Shown: positions 50,908-59,821 of the stretch, piece after piece | Position numbering within the stretch: position 1 is the stretch's first letter | Layout: each line of letters starts with the position of its first letter | NCBI RefSeq assembly: GCF_008763945.1 | Contig: NZ_VTQH01000001.1 | Location: 1,116,110-1,180,109, forward strand | Reading direction: 5' to 3' | DNA from: Microbacterium testaceum StLB037 | GTDB lineage: Bacteria > Actinomycetota > Actinomycetes > Actinomycetales > Microbacteriaceae | DNA: 64,000 nt | Made by a program: the position numbers and the translations under genes | The notes under the pieces: generated by a model | Database searches by the model: none | Told to the model about the DNA's origin: nothing | What the model saw: the letters and a program-made list of their open reading frames with translations, nothing else

Positions 50908-51516
50908 TCACTCGGTGCCGGAGGGCTCCTGCTCCTCGCGCGGGCGGCGGCTGAGGATCACGACGACGATCACGCCCACGAGCACGACCGCTCCGCCGCC
51001 GACCAGCAGGCCGACGGTCAGTCCCGACATCCCGCCCGAGGTCGCCCCGGCGGCGACCGGGGTCTCCGCCGGGGCGGCGCCCTGCGCGCTCGCGCACGGT
51101 GACGAGTCCGCTCCGGCCGACACGCTCTCGCCGGCGTAGGTGAACGGGATCTCGCCCGACACGGGATGACCGTCGGACGAGACCGCGCGCCACTCGACGG
51201 TGTAGTCGCCGGGAGCCCCGAGCGCGACCGGGAGGCTCAGCGTGGGACCGGCGAGGCTCACGCACTCGCTCTCGTAGTGCTTGCCGTCGGGCCCGACGAC
51301 GATGACGATGTTCCCGCCGTCGTAGCCGAGCAGGTTGGCGCTGAAGTTGAGCGTGACCTCCGACAGCGACGAGACGCTCGAGCCCTCCGCGGGGGTCGAC
51401 GACACGAGACTGTCGTGCGCCGACGCCGCCGTCGCCCCGCCGAGGGCGGCGGTCACCGCCGTAGCGACCACCACCGCCCCGACCAGGGCCCGGCGCAGAG
51501 CGTTCCGGGTGCCCAT
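50908..51516 (-). CDS. CopC domain protein (copper resistance)
   Basis: A 202-aa exported protein. The signal peptide likely ends at ASA before H34, so the mature protein begins with histidine as copper-binding CopC proteins do (HDSLVSSTPAEGS). A further copper-site stretch is SSDGHPVSGEIPFTY. A single C-terminal helix (about 168-190) followed by RRPREEQ anchors it to the membrane. It begins 2 nt after the ycnI-like stop, same operon. Confidence 0.9.
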   Translation of the reverse strand: MGTRNALRRALVGAVVVATAVTAALGGATAASAHDSLVSSTPAEGSSVSSLSEVTLNFSANLLGYDGGNIVIVVGPDGKHYESECVSLAGPTLSLPVALGAPGDYTVEWRAVSSDGHPVSGEIPFTYAGESVSAGADSSPCASAQGAAPAETPVAAGATSGGMSGLTVGLLVGGGAVVLVGVIVVVILSRRPREEQEPSGTE

Positions 51517-51518
51517 GC

Positions 51519-52262
51519 TCAGCTGCGCTTCGGGCGACGCGCCACGGCGAGGGCGCCGAGGACGGCGCCGGCGATCGCGATCACGAGGGCGGCGATGCTG
51601 AGACCCAGCGACAGCCCCGAGGAGTCGCTCGTCTGAGCTGCGGCCTCCATCGAGTGGTCGTCCATGGACGGCGCGGCCGAGGCGCTGCTGTGTCCGCCGT
51701 GACCGCTCGCGGGCGGGGTGTCGTTGATGTACAGCACCGGCGCGGGCTCGAGCGTGTCGTCGGCCGCGACCTGCTCGGGGGTGTTCGTCCAATCGACGAC
51801 CGAGCCGTCGGAGTAGGTCTGCACGGCGGGGAGCACGAGGTGCCCGGTGTCGGGGATGGGCCCGAGAACCGCCGAGAAGATCTGGAACTGGTTCTGGCCG
51901 ATGCCCACACCGGGATCGGCCTGCCACACGATCTTCAGCGGAGCGTCGGAGACGGTGTTGCCGTCGACCTCGACCGGTGCCGGCAGCGACCCCTTCTCGA
52001 CGGTGGCGGTCCAGCCCGGGACGGGCTGCACGAGCACCGAGGTCAGCGGGGTGTCGGTCGGCAGCGTGACCTCGAGCTTGACGGTCGAGGCCGTCTCGGA
52101 CTCGGTGGGGACGCGGAAGTTGACCGTGGCGTAGCTGCCGGGGGTGGCGGTGTTGGGGTTGACGGTGACGTGGGCCGAGGCCGCCAGGGGAACGGCGATC
52201 GCCAGGGCCGCACCGGCGGCGAGGCCGACGAGGGCGCGGCGAAGGGTGGTCTTTCGAGACAT
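51519..52262 (-). CDS. YcnI family copper-binding membrane protein (DUF1775)
   Basis: A 247-aa exported protein. Signal peptide to ASA with mature N-terminal H31 (HVTVNPN), the histidine that serves as a Cu(II) ligand in YcnI. W-containing stretches VPGWTATVEKG and IVWQADPGVG follow. A His/Ser-rich linker (SGHGGHSS, DDHSM) and a C-terminal helix end in RRPKRS. It is probably a copper chaperone or scavenger working with CopC. Its signal peptide closely resembles that of the CopC gene next door (LRRALVG in both). Confidence 0.9.
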   Translation of the reverse strand: MSRKTTLRRALVGLAAGAALAIAVPLAASAHVTVNPNTATPGSYATVNFRVPTESETASTVKLEVTLPTDTPLTSVLVQPVPGWTATVEKGSLPAPVEVDGNTVSDAPLKIVWQADPGVGIGQNQFQIFSAVLGPIPDTGHLVLPAVQTYSDGSVVDWTNTPEQVAADDTLEPAPVLYINDTPPASGHGGHSSASAAPSMDDHSMEAAAQTSDSSGLSLGLSIAALVIAIAGAVLGALAVARRPKRS

Positions 52263-52328
52263 GGTGCTGCTTTCTGAGGGTGCGCACGCCGAAGGGGCGC
52301 TTTCACGCGCGGAGGATGAGGGTCGGGA

Positions 52329-52919
52329 TCAGGCCGCGAGCGGCGGACCCCGATGCCTCATCGACGACAGCACGGTCATCGCCGTCGTCAGCAGCAGCGG
52401 CTCGGGCGCCGAGACGACGGCATCCGTCCGCGGAGGAAGACCCCGGAAGGGCCGCAGCGCCGACAGCGCCGCGACGAAGAACCGGGCGATCGCCTGCACC
52501 GCACGCTCGCCCCGGCCGAGGGCGACGACCGTCACGACTGCGGCGACGGCGTGCGCGGCCCACATCCAGGGCGACTCCGTGCCGTGGGCTGACGCGCTGT
52601 GCGCTCCGGCGGCGCTGAGGACGGATGCCGTGCCATGGTGGACGGCCGGGACGAAATCGCCCTGCAGGTCGAGGACGAGCAGTGCGTGGAACAGCGCTTG
52701 ACTCAGCACGACCGCGAGCGACAGGCGCGTCCACGACATCGCGCGACCCGCGAGCATCACGCAGACCGGGGCCGCGAGGCACAGGGCCAGCACGATGTTG
52801 ACCAGGGGCGGCCGCTCGGCCGAGACCGCGGAGTGCGACAGGGTCGCCACGAACGTCGCGACCGCGGCGGCGGCCATGCCGCGCCCCGCCCGCTGCGCGC
52901 GCCCTGCTCTCGACGACAT
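52329..52919 (-). CDS. Hypothetical membrane protein of the copper operon
   Basis: A 196-aa protein with about four hydrophobic segments: residues 15-35, 40-60 (LVNIVLALCLAAPVCVMLAG), 65-85 and 118-138. A loop with HHGTASVLSAAGAHSASAH contains several histidines that could bind metal. No family recognised. It is first in the operon, 66 nt ahead of ycnI. GAGGAG precedes the ATG and a TAGGCT box lies 16 nt upstream, so this transcript has a short leader. Confidence 0.75.
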   Translation of the reverse strand: MSSRAGRAQRAGRGMAAAAVATFVATLSHSAVSAERPPLVNIVLALCLAAPVCVMLAGRAMSWTRLSLAVVLSQALFHALLVLDLQGDFVPAVHHGTASVLSAAGAHSASAHGTESPWMWAAHAVAAVVTVVALGRGERAVQAIARFFVAALSALRPFRGLPPRTDAVVSAPEPLLLTTAMTVLSSMRHRGPPLAA

Positions 52920-53226
52920 CTCACTCCTCGCGTCCAGCCTAGGCGGCGGGGGCGGGCGCGACGGCGGGGGTTGTCGCGGCGTCGAGACACCGGGTTCGGT
53001 CGGAGGGGGGGCAGGACGAGTCGGGCCCAAGCGCGGGCTCGGCCCGGGCGAGCCACGGGCCCGGCCTGTGCACAACTGCGGGCGGTTCTTGCGACGCGCC
53101 GCGCGTCGGCCGCTGGGCGCGGCGTGTCGGCCGAGAAATCCGCCGTTGTGCACGGCCGTCGTACCCCACCGGTGCGCCCGGATCGCCGAGCCCCGGAGCG
53201 CCGAGCCCCGGCCGAGGCGTCCCGCC
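52920..53226. other. Intergenic region with GTGCACAAC inverted repeat
   Basis: 307 nt without a gene. GTGCACAAC (53068-53076) and GTTGTGCAC (53145-53153) form the outer arms of an imperfect hairpin, with GC-rich self-complementary DNA between (GCGCCGCGCGTC). The right side has short direct repeats (GGAGCGCCGAGCCCCGG). Probably a palindromic element or terminator. Confidence 0.45.
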
Positions 53227-54483
53227 CTACGCGCCGGATCCCGCGCGCAGCGCCTCCCACGCGTCGTGCGCGGCGTCGGCGAGCAGCTCGACATCGGGCA
53301 CGGCCTCGGGATCGACGCAGAAACCCACGCCGAGCCACCGATCGTTCGAGATCGCCGCGACGCGCAGGGCGTGCCGGGGGCCGGGCTCCGACGAGGTGTA
53401 CACGTGAGCCACGCGGCGCCCCCCGACCGCGACCGGCACGCGGGGGCCCGGGACGTTCGAGATCGCCAGCGCGAACTCGCGCGGGTCGTCGGCGAGCCCG
53501 CGGGCGAAGGCTCCGACGGGGCCGCCCGCAACGAGCGCGTGGAACAGCTCGTCGAGCGAGCGGGCGTCGTGGCCTCTCTTCCGCTCGCGGGTCTGCGCGC
53601 TGAGCAGATCCAGTCGCCGCAGATCGTCGGGCTCGTGGAGGTGCAGGCCCACGTCGATGAAGGAGTCGCGGTTGCCGGATGCCGCGGCGTCCTCCCCCCG
53701 CTCGTGCAGGCTCACGGGGATCTGCGCGTTCATCCGCGGCGTATGGCCGTGGTGCAGGAGGCGTCGGCGGATCGCGCCCGAGATGACCGCGAGGAGCACG
53801 TCGTTGACGGTCGCGTGCCCGGGCCGCGAGGCACCGACGGCGCGGGCCTCGGCGAGCGGGACGTCGACGAACGCCAAGGCGCGCCGAGCCGTGATCGGCC
53901 GATCGAACGGCGACCGCGAACCCGGGTGGCCGAGCTCGCGGATCAGGGTCAGTGGCATCCGCTCCCATTCGCTCCAGCGCGGCGGCCGCGCGTCGGGATC
54001 GCGGATGCCCACCTCGTGGGCGGGGGCGTCGTGCGGCTCGAACACGACCGACTCGAGGAACCGGACCGCGGTCAGGCCGTCGGCGAGCGCGTGATGCAGC
54101 CGCACGGCGAGGGCTTCGCGCCCGTCGGCGAGCGGTCCGATCACGTCGATGGTCCACAGGGGGCGCGAGCGGTCGAGCGGCTCCGACATGAGGCGGCCGA
54201 CCACCGCCCGCAGTTCCGCGGGGTCGGCCGCGCGGTGCTGTCGAACGTGCTGCGCCACATCGACCGCGGGGGCCGGCGCCCACGACGGCACTCCGCCGTC
54301 GTCGACGACCACTTGGCGCCCGCGCGGGAACGCCGGGAGCCGTTGCGCGACGCTCGCTCGCAACGTGTCGAGGTCGAGAGCGTCCCCGGGCTCGAGGAGG
54401 AGGAGCTTGAGCGCGTGCCCGTGCACGGTGCCGGACTCCAGCGCCAGGATGCGCGCGTCGGCGGCCGACAGCGGCTCGTTCAT
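53227..54483 (-). CDS. Wax ester synthase/diacylglycerol O-acyltransferase (WS/DGAT) family
   Basis: A 418-aa acyltransferase with the catalytic HHALADG at 130-136 (consensus HHxxxDG), an N-terminal MNEPLSAADARILALES block, and ALAISNVPGPRVPVAVGGR near the C-terminus. It would esterify diacylglycerol or fatty alcohol with acyl-CoA to make storage or envelope lipids. Starts 6 nt after TACCGT on the minus strand, so leaderless. Divergent from a GNAT gene with only 44 nt between the start codons. Confidence 0.9.
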   Translation of the reverse strand: MNEPLSAADARILALESGTVHGHALKLLLLEPGDALDLDTLRASVAQRLPAFPRGRQVVVDDGGVPSWAPAPAVDVAQHVRQHRAADPAELRAVVGRLMSEPLDRSRPLWTIDVIGPLADGREALAVRLHHALADGLTAVRFLESVVFEPHDAPAHEVGIRDPDARPPRWSEWERMPLTLIRELGHPGSRSPFDRPITARRALAFVDVPLAEARAVGASRPGHATVNDVLLAVISGAIRRRLLHHGHTPRMNAQIPVSLHERGEDAAASGNRDSFIDVGLHLHEPDDLRRLDLLSAQTRERKRGHDARSLDELFHALVAGGPVGAFARGLADDPREFALAISNVPGPRVPVAVGGRRVAHVYTSSEPGPRHALRVAAISNDRWLGVGFCVDPEAVPDVELLADAAHDAWEALRAGSGA

Positions 54484-54527
54484 GACGTAACGGTAGCGGG
54501 CGCGGCCGTTTTGGGTAGCGTCGGGGA

Positions 54528-55112
54528 ATGGCAGATGACGCGATCCACGACACCGACTCCGCCCGGGCCTACGGCTCCGGCCTGTTGCGCGGCGAACGCG
54601 TCCGGCTGCGCGCGCTCGCGGACAGCGACCTCGACCCGCTCGTCGAGTGGTGGCGGAACAGCGACAGCGCCGTGCTGCAGCAGGCGACCGTGGCCCCTCG
54701 TCCCGCGGCATCCCTTCGTGAGATGTTCCAGGCGTGGAGCCGCAACGACTCCCCCGGCGGGGCGGGCTTCAGCATCGACGACGAGACCGGGCGGCTCATC
54801 GGCCACGCGACGATGTGGGGAGCCGCCCTCCCGGCGCGCATCGCCACCTTCGCGATCATCCTCGGCCCCGACGCGGTCGGACGCGGATACGGCACGGATG
54901 CCACGCGCGCCATGCTGCGGTACGCGTTCGACGAAATCGGCGTGCACAAGGTCGAGCTGCGGGCCTGGGCGTTCAACGGCCGCGCGATCCGGGCGTACGA
55001 GAAGGCCGGATTCGTACGCGAGGGGGTGCGGCGCGCGGTGGCGTTCCACGGCGGACGCTTCCACGACGAGGTGCTCATGGGGGTCCTCGCCGAGGAGTTC
55101 GGCGCGCGCTGA
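54528..55112 (+). CDS. GNAT family N-acetyltransferase (RimJ-like)
   Basis: A 194-aa acetyltransferase of the RimJ/RimL type: VRLRALADSDLDPLVEWW, the CoA loop LGPDAVGRGYGTDATRAML and the C-terminal AYEKAGFVREGVRR. It may acetylate protein N-termini, or small amines; not determinable. ATG 6 nt after TAGCGT (54516-54521), leaderless. Confidence 0.88.
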   Translation: MADDAIHDTDSARAYGSGLLRGERVRLRALADSDLDPLVEWWRNSDSAVLQQATVAPRPAASLREMFQAWSRNDSPGGAGFSIDDETGRLIGHATMWGAALPARIATFAIILGPDAVGRGYGTDATRAMLRYAFDEIGVHKVELRAWAFNGRAIRAYEKAGFVREGVRRAVAFHGGRFHDEVLMGVLAEEFGAR

Positions 55113-55193
55113 GCACTTCTCAGTCGGCGAAGCCGCCCCCGGCGTCGCGGCGCGCGTGCAGCATGCGGGAACTACTCCCGACGGCAAACCCTG

Positions 55194-56285
55194 TCATCGG
55201 GTGCGAAGAGTATGATCCACCGTCGGGCTCACCACTCCCGCACGGTCGTCGACCAGGCGCCGCCGGCCGATCCAGCCGGTGAGCCCGCGACCGTCGGGCC
55301 ACGCGAGCAGGAGCGCGGCGGTGGCGAGCGCCAAGAGGAACGCCGTCAGCGACCAGGGCGTCGGCAGTTCGGCGAGGAGCGTGTACATCCCGGCTCCGGT
55401 CGCGAAGCGCAGGGGGCGCGCGACCCAGGCGGGCAGCACGCCGTTCGTGAACCGCACGCGCGTCGCGAGGTCGCCGATCGAGCGCCCCGTCGCCGAAATC
55501 ACCGCGAGCCAGAGACCCGCCGACGCGAGCGTCCCCGACAGCGAGGCCACGTCGTCGGTCGAGATCGGCGACGCCTCGCCCACGAGCAGCACGAGCACGG
55601 CCTGCACCACAACGGCCACGGCGAAGCCGACGAGCCAGACGCCCACGACGTCGCAGACGAGTCCCAGCAGACGGCGCCGGCGCGTCACGCGGCGCGGGGT
55701 CTCGGCATCCGGAGCTCTCTCCACACCCCGGTGCTGCGCCGGGACGACGAACGCGAGGATCGAGCCGAGGAGCGCGCCGCTGGTGTTCGCGATGAGGTCG
55801 TCGACATCGAAGACGCGGTACGCGCAGGGGAAGAGGCCCCACACACCGGTGAGCTGGGTGGTCTCGATCAGGCCCGAGGTCGCGAAGCCGACGAGACCCG
55901 CGATCAGGATGCCGCGCCCCCCGAGCACCCGCAGGAAGAACCCGAGCGGGGCGAACAGCAGCACGTTCAACGCCACCTGCAGGACCACGGGGTCGGTGAG
56001 GTAGCGCCCTGACACGGCGACGGCGGCGCGCACCTCGTCGACGAACGCGAAGGGGTGCAGGTTGACGCCCGCGCAGCGGTAGACCTCGGTGTCGGGCACG
56101 GGGATGAGCGTGTACGTCCAGATCGCCCAGAAATACACGGCCGCCCCGGCCCACAGGAGTGAGCGCCCCACCGTGAGCCGGCCGCGGCGACGGTAGCTGA
56201 CCGCGACGAACGGCACGAAGGCGAGGACCGCGACCACCGCCCCCGCCACGACGGCGAGCAGACCCGAGCCCACGATGTTGTCCAC
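55194..56285 (-). CDS. VanZ-like membrane protein with C-terminal RDD-type region
   Basis: A 363-aa integral membrane protein with about eight helices. The first half has the VanZ core (ALNVLLFAPLGFFLR, GFATSGLIETTQL, YRVFDVDDLIANTSGALLG). The second half, from about 205, contains RRRRLLGLVCDVVGVWLVGFA and GRSIGDLATRVRF, as in RDD proteins. VanZ relates to teicoplanin resistance in enterococci, but chromosomal relatives are of unknown role. GTG start 6 nt after TAGGCT. Confidence 0.87.
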   Translation of the reverse strand: MDNIVGSGLLAVVAGAVVAVLAFVPFVAVSYRRRGRLTVGRSLLWAGAAVYFWAIWTYTLIPVPDTEVYRCAGVNLHPFAFVDEVRAAVAVSGRYLTDPVVLQVALNVLLFAPLGFFLRVLGGRGILIAGLVGFATSGLIETTQLTGVWGLFPCAYRVFDVDDLIANTSGALLGSILAFVVPAQHRGVERAPDAETPRRVTRRRRLLGLVCDVVGVWLVGFAVAVVVQAVLVLLVGEASPISTDDVASLSGTLASAGLWLAVISATGRSIGDLATRVRFTNGVLPAWVARPLRFATGAGMYTLLAELPTPWSLTAFLLALATAALLLAWPDGRGLTGWIGRRRLVDDRAGVVSPTVDHTLRTR

Positions 56286-56329
56286 CCCGAGAGCCTAGGC
56301 AGAATCGGCGGGGCCCGTAGCCTGGGCGG

Positions 56330-57178
56330 ATGACCCGCGCCGACGACCTCCGCGACGCGCTCGTCGCCCGCGTCGACGCCACCGGCTTCGCCGCGCACGG
56401 CCTGCACGTGCGCGTGGGCGACGACGTCGCGACGCACCGCTGGACGCCCGACGTGCGCGAGGAGATCCACTCGGTCGCGAAGGCCGTCGCGGTGCTGGCC
56501 GCGGGCATCGCCGCCGACGAGGGGCTCGTCTCGCTCGATGAGCCGGTGCGCTCGATGCTTCCCGCCGCGACGGAAGTGACCCTTCGGGACCTGCTCTCGA
56601 TGTCGAGCGGGATCGATCTGCCGTGGTCCGAGACGATGATGAGCGACTGGCCCGACCTCGCCGCCGAGTTCCTCTCGCGCCCCTCGAACGGCCGGGTCTT
56701 CCAGTACTCGAACGCCAGCACCTACACCGCGATGGCCGCCCTGTCGCAGCGGGTCGGCGATATCGAGGAGTACCTCCGCCCGCGCCTGTTCGCGCCCCTC
56801 GGGTGGAGCGACCTCACGTGGCGCCGCTGCCCGAACGGTCGCGTCCTCGGCGGCGAGGGCCTCGAACTGCGCACCGACGAGCTGGCGCGCCTCGGCCTGC
56901 TCCTCCGCGACCGCGGCGTCATCGACGGCCACCGCGTGGTGTCGGAAGGAATCGTGGATGCCATGCACTCGGGGTGGATCGACACCGGCAGCCCCGGCGC
57001 CGGTTACCGTCGATACGCCCTGTCGGGGTGGGACGGGCCGGGGGACGTCTGGCGCCTGCACGGGGCGCACGGACAGCTCGTCGTCTTCGCCCGCGACGCC
57101 GTCGTGACGGTGACCGCGCACGATCACGGTGGCGCCGATGCCGTCGCGGAAGACGTCGGGAATATCGCGGCCGAGTGA
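56330..57178 (+). CDS. Serine hydrolase, beta-lactamase/transpeptidase-like
   Basis: A 282-aa class C-type serine hydrolase. The catalytic SVAK is at 48-51, the YSN motif at 126-128, and LHGAHGQLVV occupies the KTG-box region (HGA). No signal peptide, so it is probably cytoplasmic and an esterase or peptidase rather than a resistance beta-lactamase. ATG 6 nt after TAGCCT; divergent from the VanZ gene, with 44 nt between starts. Confidence 0.88.
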   Translation: MTRADDLRDALVARVDATGFAAHGLHVRVGDDVATHRWTPDVREEIHSVAKAVAVLAAGIAADEGLVSLDEPVRSMLPAATEVTLRDLLSMSSGIDLPWSETMMSDWPDLAAEFLSRPSNGRVFQYSNASTYTAMAALSQRVGDIEEYLRPRLFAPLGWSDLTWRRCPNGRVLGGEGLELRTDELARLGLLLRDRGVIDGHRVVSEGIVDAMHSGWIDTGSPGAGYRRYALSGWDGPGDVWRLHGAHGQLVVFARDAVVTVTAHDHGGADAVAEDVGNIAAE

Positions 57179-57182
57179 GCGT

Positions 57183-57199
57183 TTCCTGCTTTGCAGGAA
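57183..57199 (+). terminator. Small hairpin after the serine hydrolase gene
   Basis: TTCCTGC-TTT-GCAGGAA, a 7-bp perfect stem 5 nt after the stop codon, without a T-run. Confidence 0.45.
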
Positions 57200-57290
57200 T
57201 GCGCGACGGGATCACGGTCTGACGACCATGCGCTGAACAGCGTGCGCGTCGGATTGCGCATGGCGTCCAGTGCGCGTAATGTCGCGCGCC

Positions 57291-59357
57291 GTGACTGACG
57301 AAAGTCGCGTTGACGGCGAAGAGACGCCGATCGCGAAACGCATCCTGATCGGCGAGCCCCTCACGTCGGAGAAACTCGACGAGCAGCTCCTCCCGAAGAA
57401 GATGGCGCTGCCGATCTTCGCCTCCGACGCCCTGTCGTCCGTGGCCTATGCGCCGCAGGAGCTGCTGATGATCCTGCTCATCGGCGGGACGGCCCTGCTG
57501 ACCCTCAGCCCGTGGGTCGCGGTGGCCGTCGTGACGCTGCTCGTCGTGGTCGTGCTGAGCTACCGGCAACTCATCAAGGCCTATCCCTCGGGCGGCGGCG
57601 ACTACGAGGTCGCGAGCAAGAACCTCGGCGAGGTGCCCGGCGTGATCGTCGCCGCGGCCCTGCTGGTCGACTACGTGCTCACCGTCGCCGTGTCGGTGGC
57701 ATCCGGAGTCGACAACATCATCTCGGCCCTGCCCGAATTGAATCCGTTCCGCGTCGAGATCGCCGTCGGCTTCGTCATCCTCATCGTGATCGTGAACCTG
57801 CGCGGTGTGCGGGAGGCGTCGAGCGTCTTCGCGATCCCGACCTACCTGTTCATCGGGTCGGTCGGCGTGATGATCGTCGTCGGCCTCATCCGCACGTTCC
57901 TCGGCGATGCGCCTCACGCCTCCAGCGCAGACTACGGCGTCCAAGCGGAGTCCCTGACCCAGGCCGCGCTCATCCTGCTCATCCTGCGGGCGTTCTCCAG
58001 CGGATGTTCCGCGCTCACCGGCGTCGAGGCGGTGTCGAACGGCGTGCCGGCATTCCGCATGCCGAAGATCCGCAATGCCCAGACGACGCTGACGATGATG
58101 GGCGGCATCGCCATCGTGCTGTTCGCGGGCCTGACGATCCTCGCGCTCATCTCGGGCGTGCACTATGCCGAGAACCCCTGCCACCTCATCGGGTTCGACT
58201 GCGCGAACAACCCGCAGCCGAGCCTCATGGCGCAGGTCGCCGCGGCCACCTTCGGCATGGGCAGCATCCCGTTCTTCATCATCCAGGCCGCCACGGCGTG
58301 CGTCCTCCTGCTCGCCGCGAACACCGCATTCAACGGCTTCCCGCTGCTGGGATCCGTGCTCGCGCGCGACGGCTACGCCCCGAAGGCGCTGAACACCCGC
58401 GGCGACCGCCTGGTCTACTCGAACGGCATGATCATCCTCGGCATCGTCGCCATCGGCGTGCTGATCGTGTACCAGGCGAACCTCACCACGCTGATCCAGC
58501 TGTACATCATCGGTGTGTTCGTGTCGTTCTCGCTGGGCCAGATCGGCATGGTCAAGCACTGGCGGCGCGTGCTGCGTGGCCTGAAGACCCTCCCGCCCGA
58601 GGCCGCGAAGCAGCAGTCCGCCGCGATCGAGCGCCGCTCGGCCGTCTCGGGCCTGTGGATCAACTCGGTCGGGGCGGGCATGACCGTGCTCGTGCTCCTG
58701 ATCGTGACGATCACGAAGTTTACGCACGGCGCGTGGCTGGTGTTCATCGCCATCCCGATCCTCGCGGTGCTGATGATCGGTGTGAACCGGTACTACCGCG
58801 ACGTCGAGCACGAGATCCGCATGGACGACACCGTGCACTTCGGCTCGTCGGGCGACGTGGCGATCGTGCTGGTGAACCGCCTGCAGAAGCCCGTCATGAA
58901 GGCGATCGACTACGCCCTCGCCGCCAATCATCAGAAGACCCTCGCGGTTCACGTCGCCATCACCGACGAGGACGCGGCGAAGCTGCAGAAGGAATGGGCC
59001 GAGCACGACATGCCCATCCCGCTGGTCATCATCGACTCGCCGTACCGCACCTACACCTCGCCGGTATCCACGTTCATCAAGAAGTACCGCGAGAACAACG
59101 GCTCAGCGGTCGTCACGGTGTACCTGCCGCAGTTCATCGTGGGGCACTGGTGGGAGTCGATCCTGCACAACCGCCGCTCGCGCCGCCTCGCGCAGCAGCT
59201 CATGCTCGTGCACGGCGTCTCGATCACCCTGGTGCCGTGGCTGCTCGACTCGTCCGAGCTCATCTACGGTCGGCGCTCGCGCCCCCTGCCGGGCCAGCAG
59301 CGCAGCGGTCGCCCCGTCGCCGAGGTCTCGGCGCACAAGTCGAAGAAGACGCCCTAG
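57291..59357 (+). CDS. KimA-like potassium importer (APC superfamily)
   Basis: A 688-aa transporter closely following Bacillus KimA: KRILIGEPLTSEKLDEQLL, ASDALSSVAYAPQELL, LSYRQLIKAYPSGGGDYEVA (helix with the K+ site), AFSSGCSALTGVEAVSNGVPAF and a ~180-aa cytoplasmic C-terminal domain with VVTVYLPQFIVGHWWESILHN. KimA is a proton-coupled K+ importer inhibited by c-di-AMP. GTG at 57291 is taken as the start, 8 nt after TAATGT; in-frame ATG 57279 and GTG 57270 overlap the box. A few kb from kdp, so this is a potassium-uptake region. Confidence 0.88.
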   Translation: MTDESRVDGEETPIAKRILIGEPLTSEKLDEQLLPKKMALPIFASDALSSVAYAPQELLMILLIGGTALLTLSPWVAVAVVTLLVVVVLSYRQLIKAYPSGGGDYEVASKNLGEVPGVIVAAALLVDYVLTVAVSVASGVDNIISALPELNPFRVEIAVGFVILIVIVNLRGVREASSVFAIPTYLFIGSVGVMIVVGLIRTFLGDAPHASSADYGVQAESLTQAALILLILRAFSSGCSALTGVEAVSNGVPAFRMPKIRNAQTTLTMMGGIAIVLFAGLTILALISGVHYAENPCHLIGFDCANNPQPSLMAQVAAATFGMGSIPFFIIQAATACVLLLAANTAFNGFPLLGSVLARDGYAPKALNTRGDRLVYSNGMIILGIVAIGVLIVYQANLTTLIQLYIIGVFVSFSLGQIGMVKHWRRVLRGLKTLPPEAAKQQSAAIERRSAVSGLWINSVGAGMTVLVLLIVTITKFTHGAWLVFIAIPILAVLMIGVNRYYRDVEHEIRMDDTVHFGSSGDVAIVLVNRLQKPVMKAIDYALAANHQKTLAVHVAITDEDAAKLQKEWAEHDMPIPLVIIDSPYRTYTSPVSTFIKKYRENNGSAVVTVYLPQFIVGHWWESILHNRRSRRLAQQLMLVHGVSITLVPWLLDSSELIYGRRSRPLPGQQRSGRPVAEVSAHKSKKTP

Positions 59358-59392
59358 CCACCGGGCGTGCGGGCGGACGGGACGAGGCGCGC

Positions 59393-59821
59393 TCAGTCGG
59401 TCGGGCGCCGGCGCATCTTCTTCACGTCGGTGCGGCGCTGCTTGGCCTGCAAGCGGCGCTCAGTCGACCCACGCGTGGGCTTCGTCGCTCGCCGCGGTGG
59501 GGCGGGCGGGCGCACGGCATCGGCGACCAGGGCGGCGAGCCGGGCCCGCGCGGCGTCGCGATTGCGCAGTTGCGCCCGATGTTCCGAGGCCGCGATCGTC
59601 AGCACGCCGTCGACTAGGCGGTCGCCGAGTCGCTCGAGCACCCGCTCGCGCTGAACCCGCGACAGAACGGCCGAGCGGGCGGCATCCCATATCAACTCCA
59701 CCCGCGAGTCGGCCGTGTTCACGCCCTGACCGCCCGGGCCCGACGAGCGCGAGAACCGCCACGACAGCTCCGCCGCGGGGATGGTGAGCCCCGCGGTCAC
59801 GCGCACGTCCGTGTCGGCCAT
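59393..59821 (-). CDS. arfB: Alternative ribosome-rescue factor / peptidyl-tRNA hydrolase ArfB
   Basis: A 142-aa release-factor-like protein with the peptidyl-tRNA hydrolysis motif GGQ at 30-32 (SSGPGGQGVN) and a basic C-terminal tail (RRLQAKQRRTDVKKMRRR) that enters the empty mRNA channel of stalled ribosomes. Length is right for ArfB/YaeJ and too short for RF1/RF2. TGGAGG precedes the ATG. Convergent with the KimA-like gene. Confidence 0.93.
   Translation of the reverse strand: MADTDVRVTAGLTIPAAELSWRFSRSSGPGGQGVNTADSRVELIWDAARSAVLSRVQRERVLERLGDRLVDGVLTIAASEHRAQLRNRDAARARLAALVADAVRPPAPPRRATKPTRGSTERRLQAKQRRTDVKKMRRRPTD

Noticed and set aside
56330-57178. Antibiotic beta-lactamase
   Set aside because: SxxK and YSN are present but no signal peptide is seen and no resistance context exists; a generic serine hydrolase is safer.
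57179-57290. Possible ydaO (c-di-AMP) riboswitch ahead of the KimA-like gene
   Set aside because: The 112-nt gap contains only a small hairpin and a -10 box next to the start; too short and without the ydaO core.
56919-59006. A 695-codon open frame antisense to the KimA-like gene, rich in His, Asp and Arg
   Set aside because: Composition is that of the reverse complement of a membrane-protein gene in high-GC DNA; no recognisable domain and the plus-strand gene is clear.
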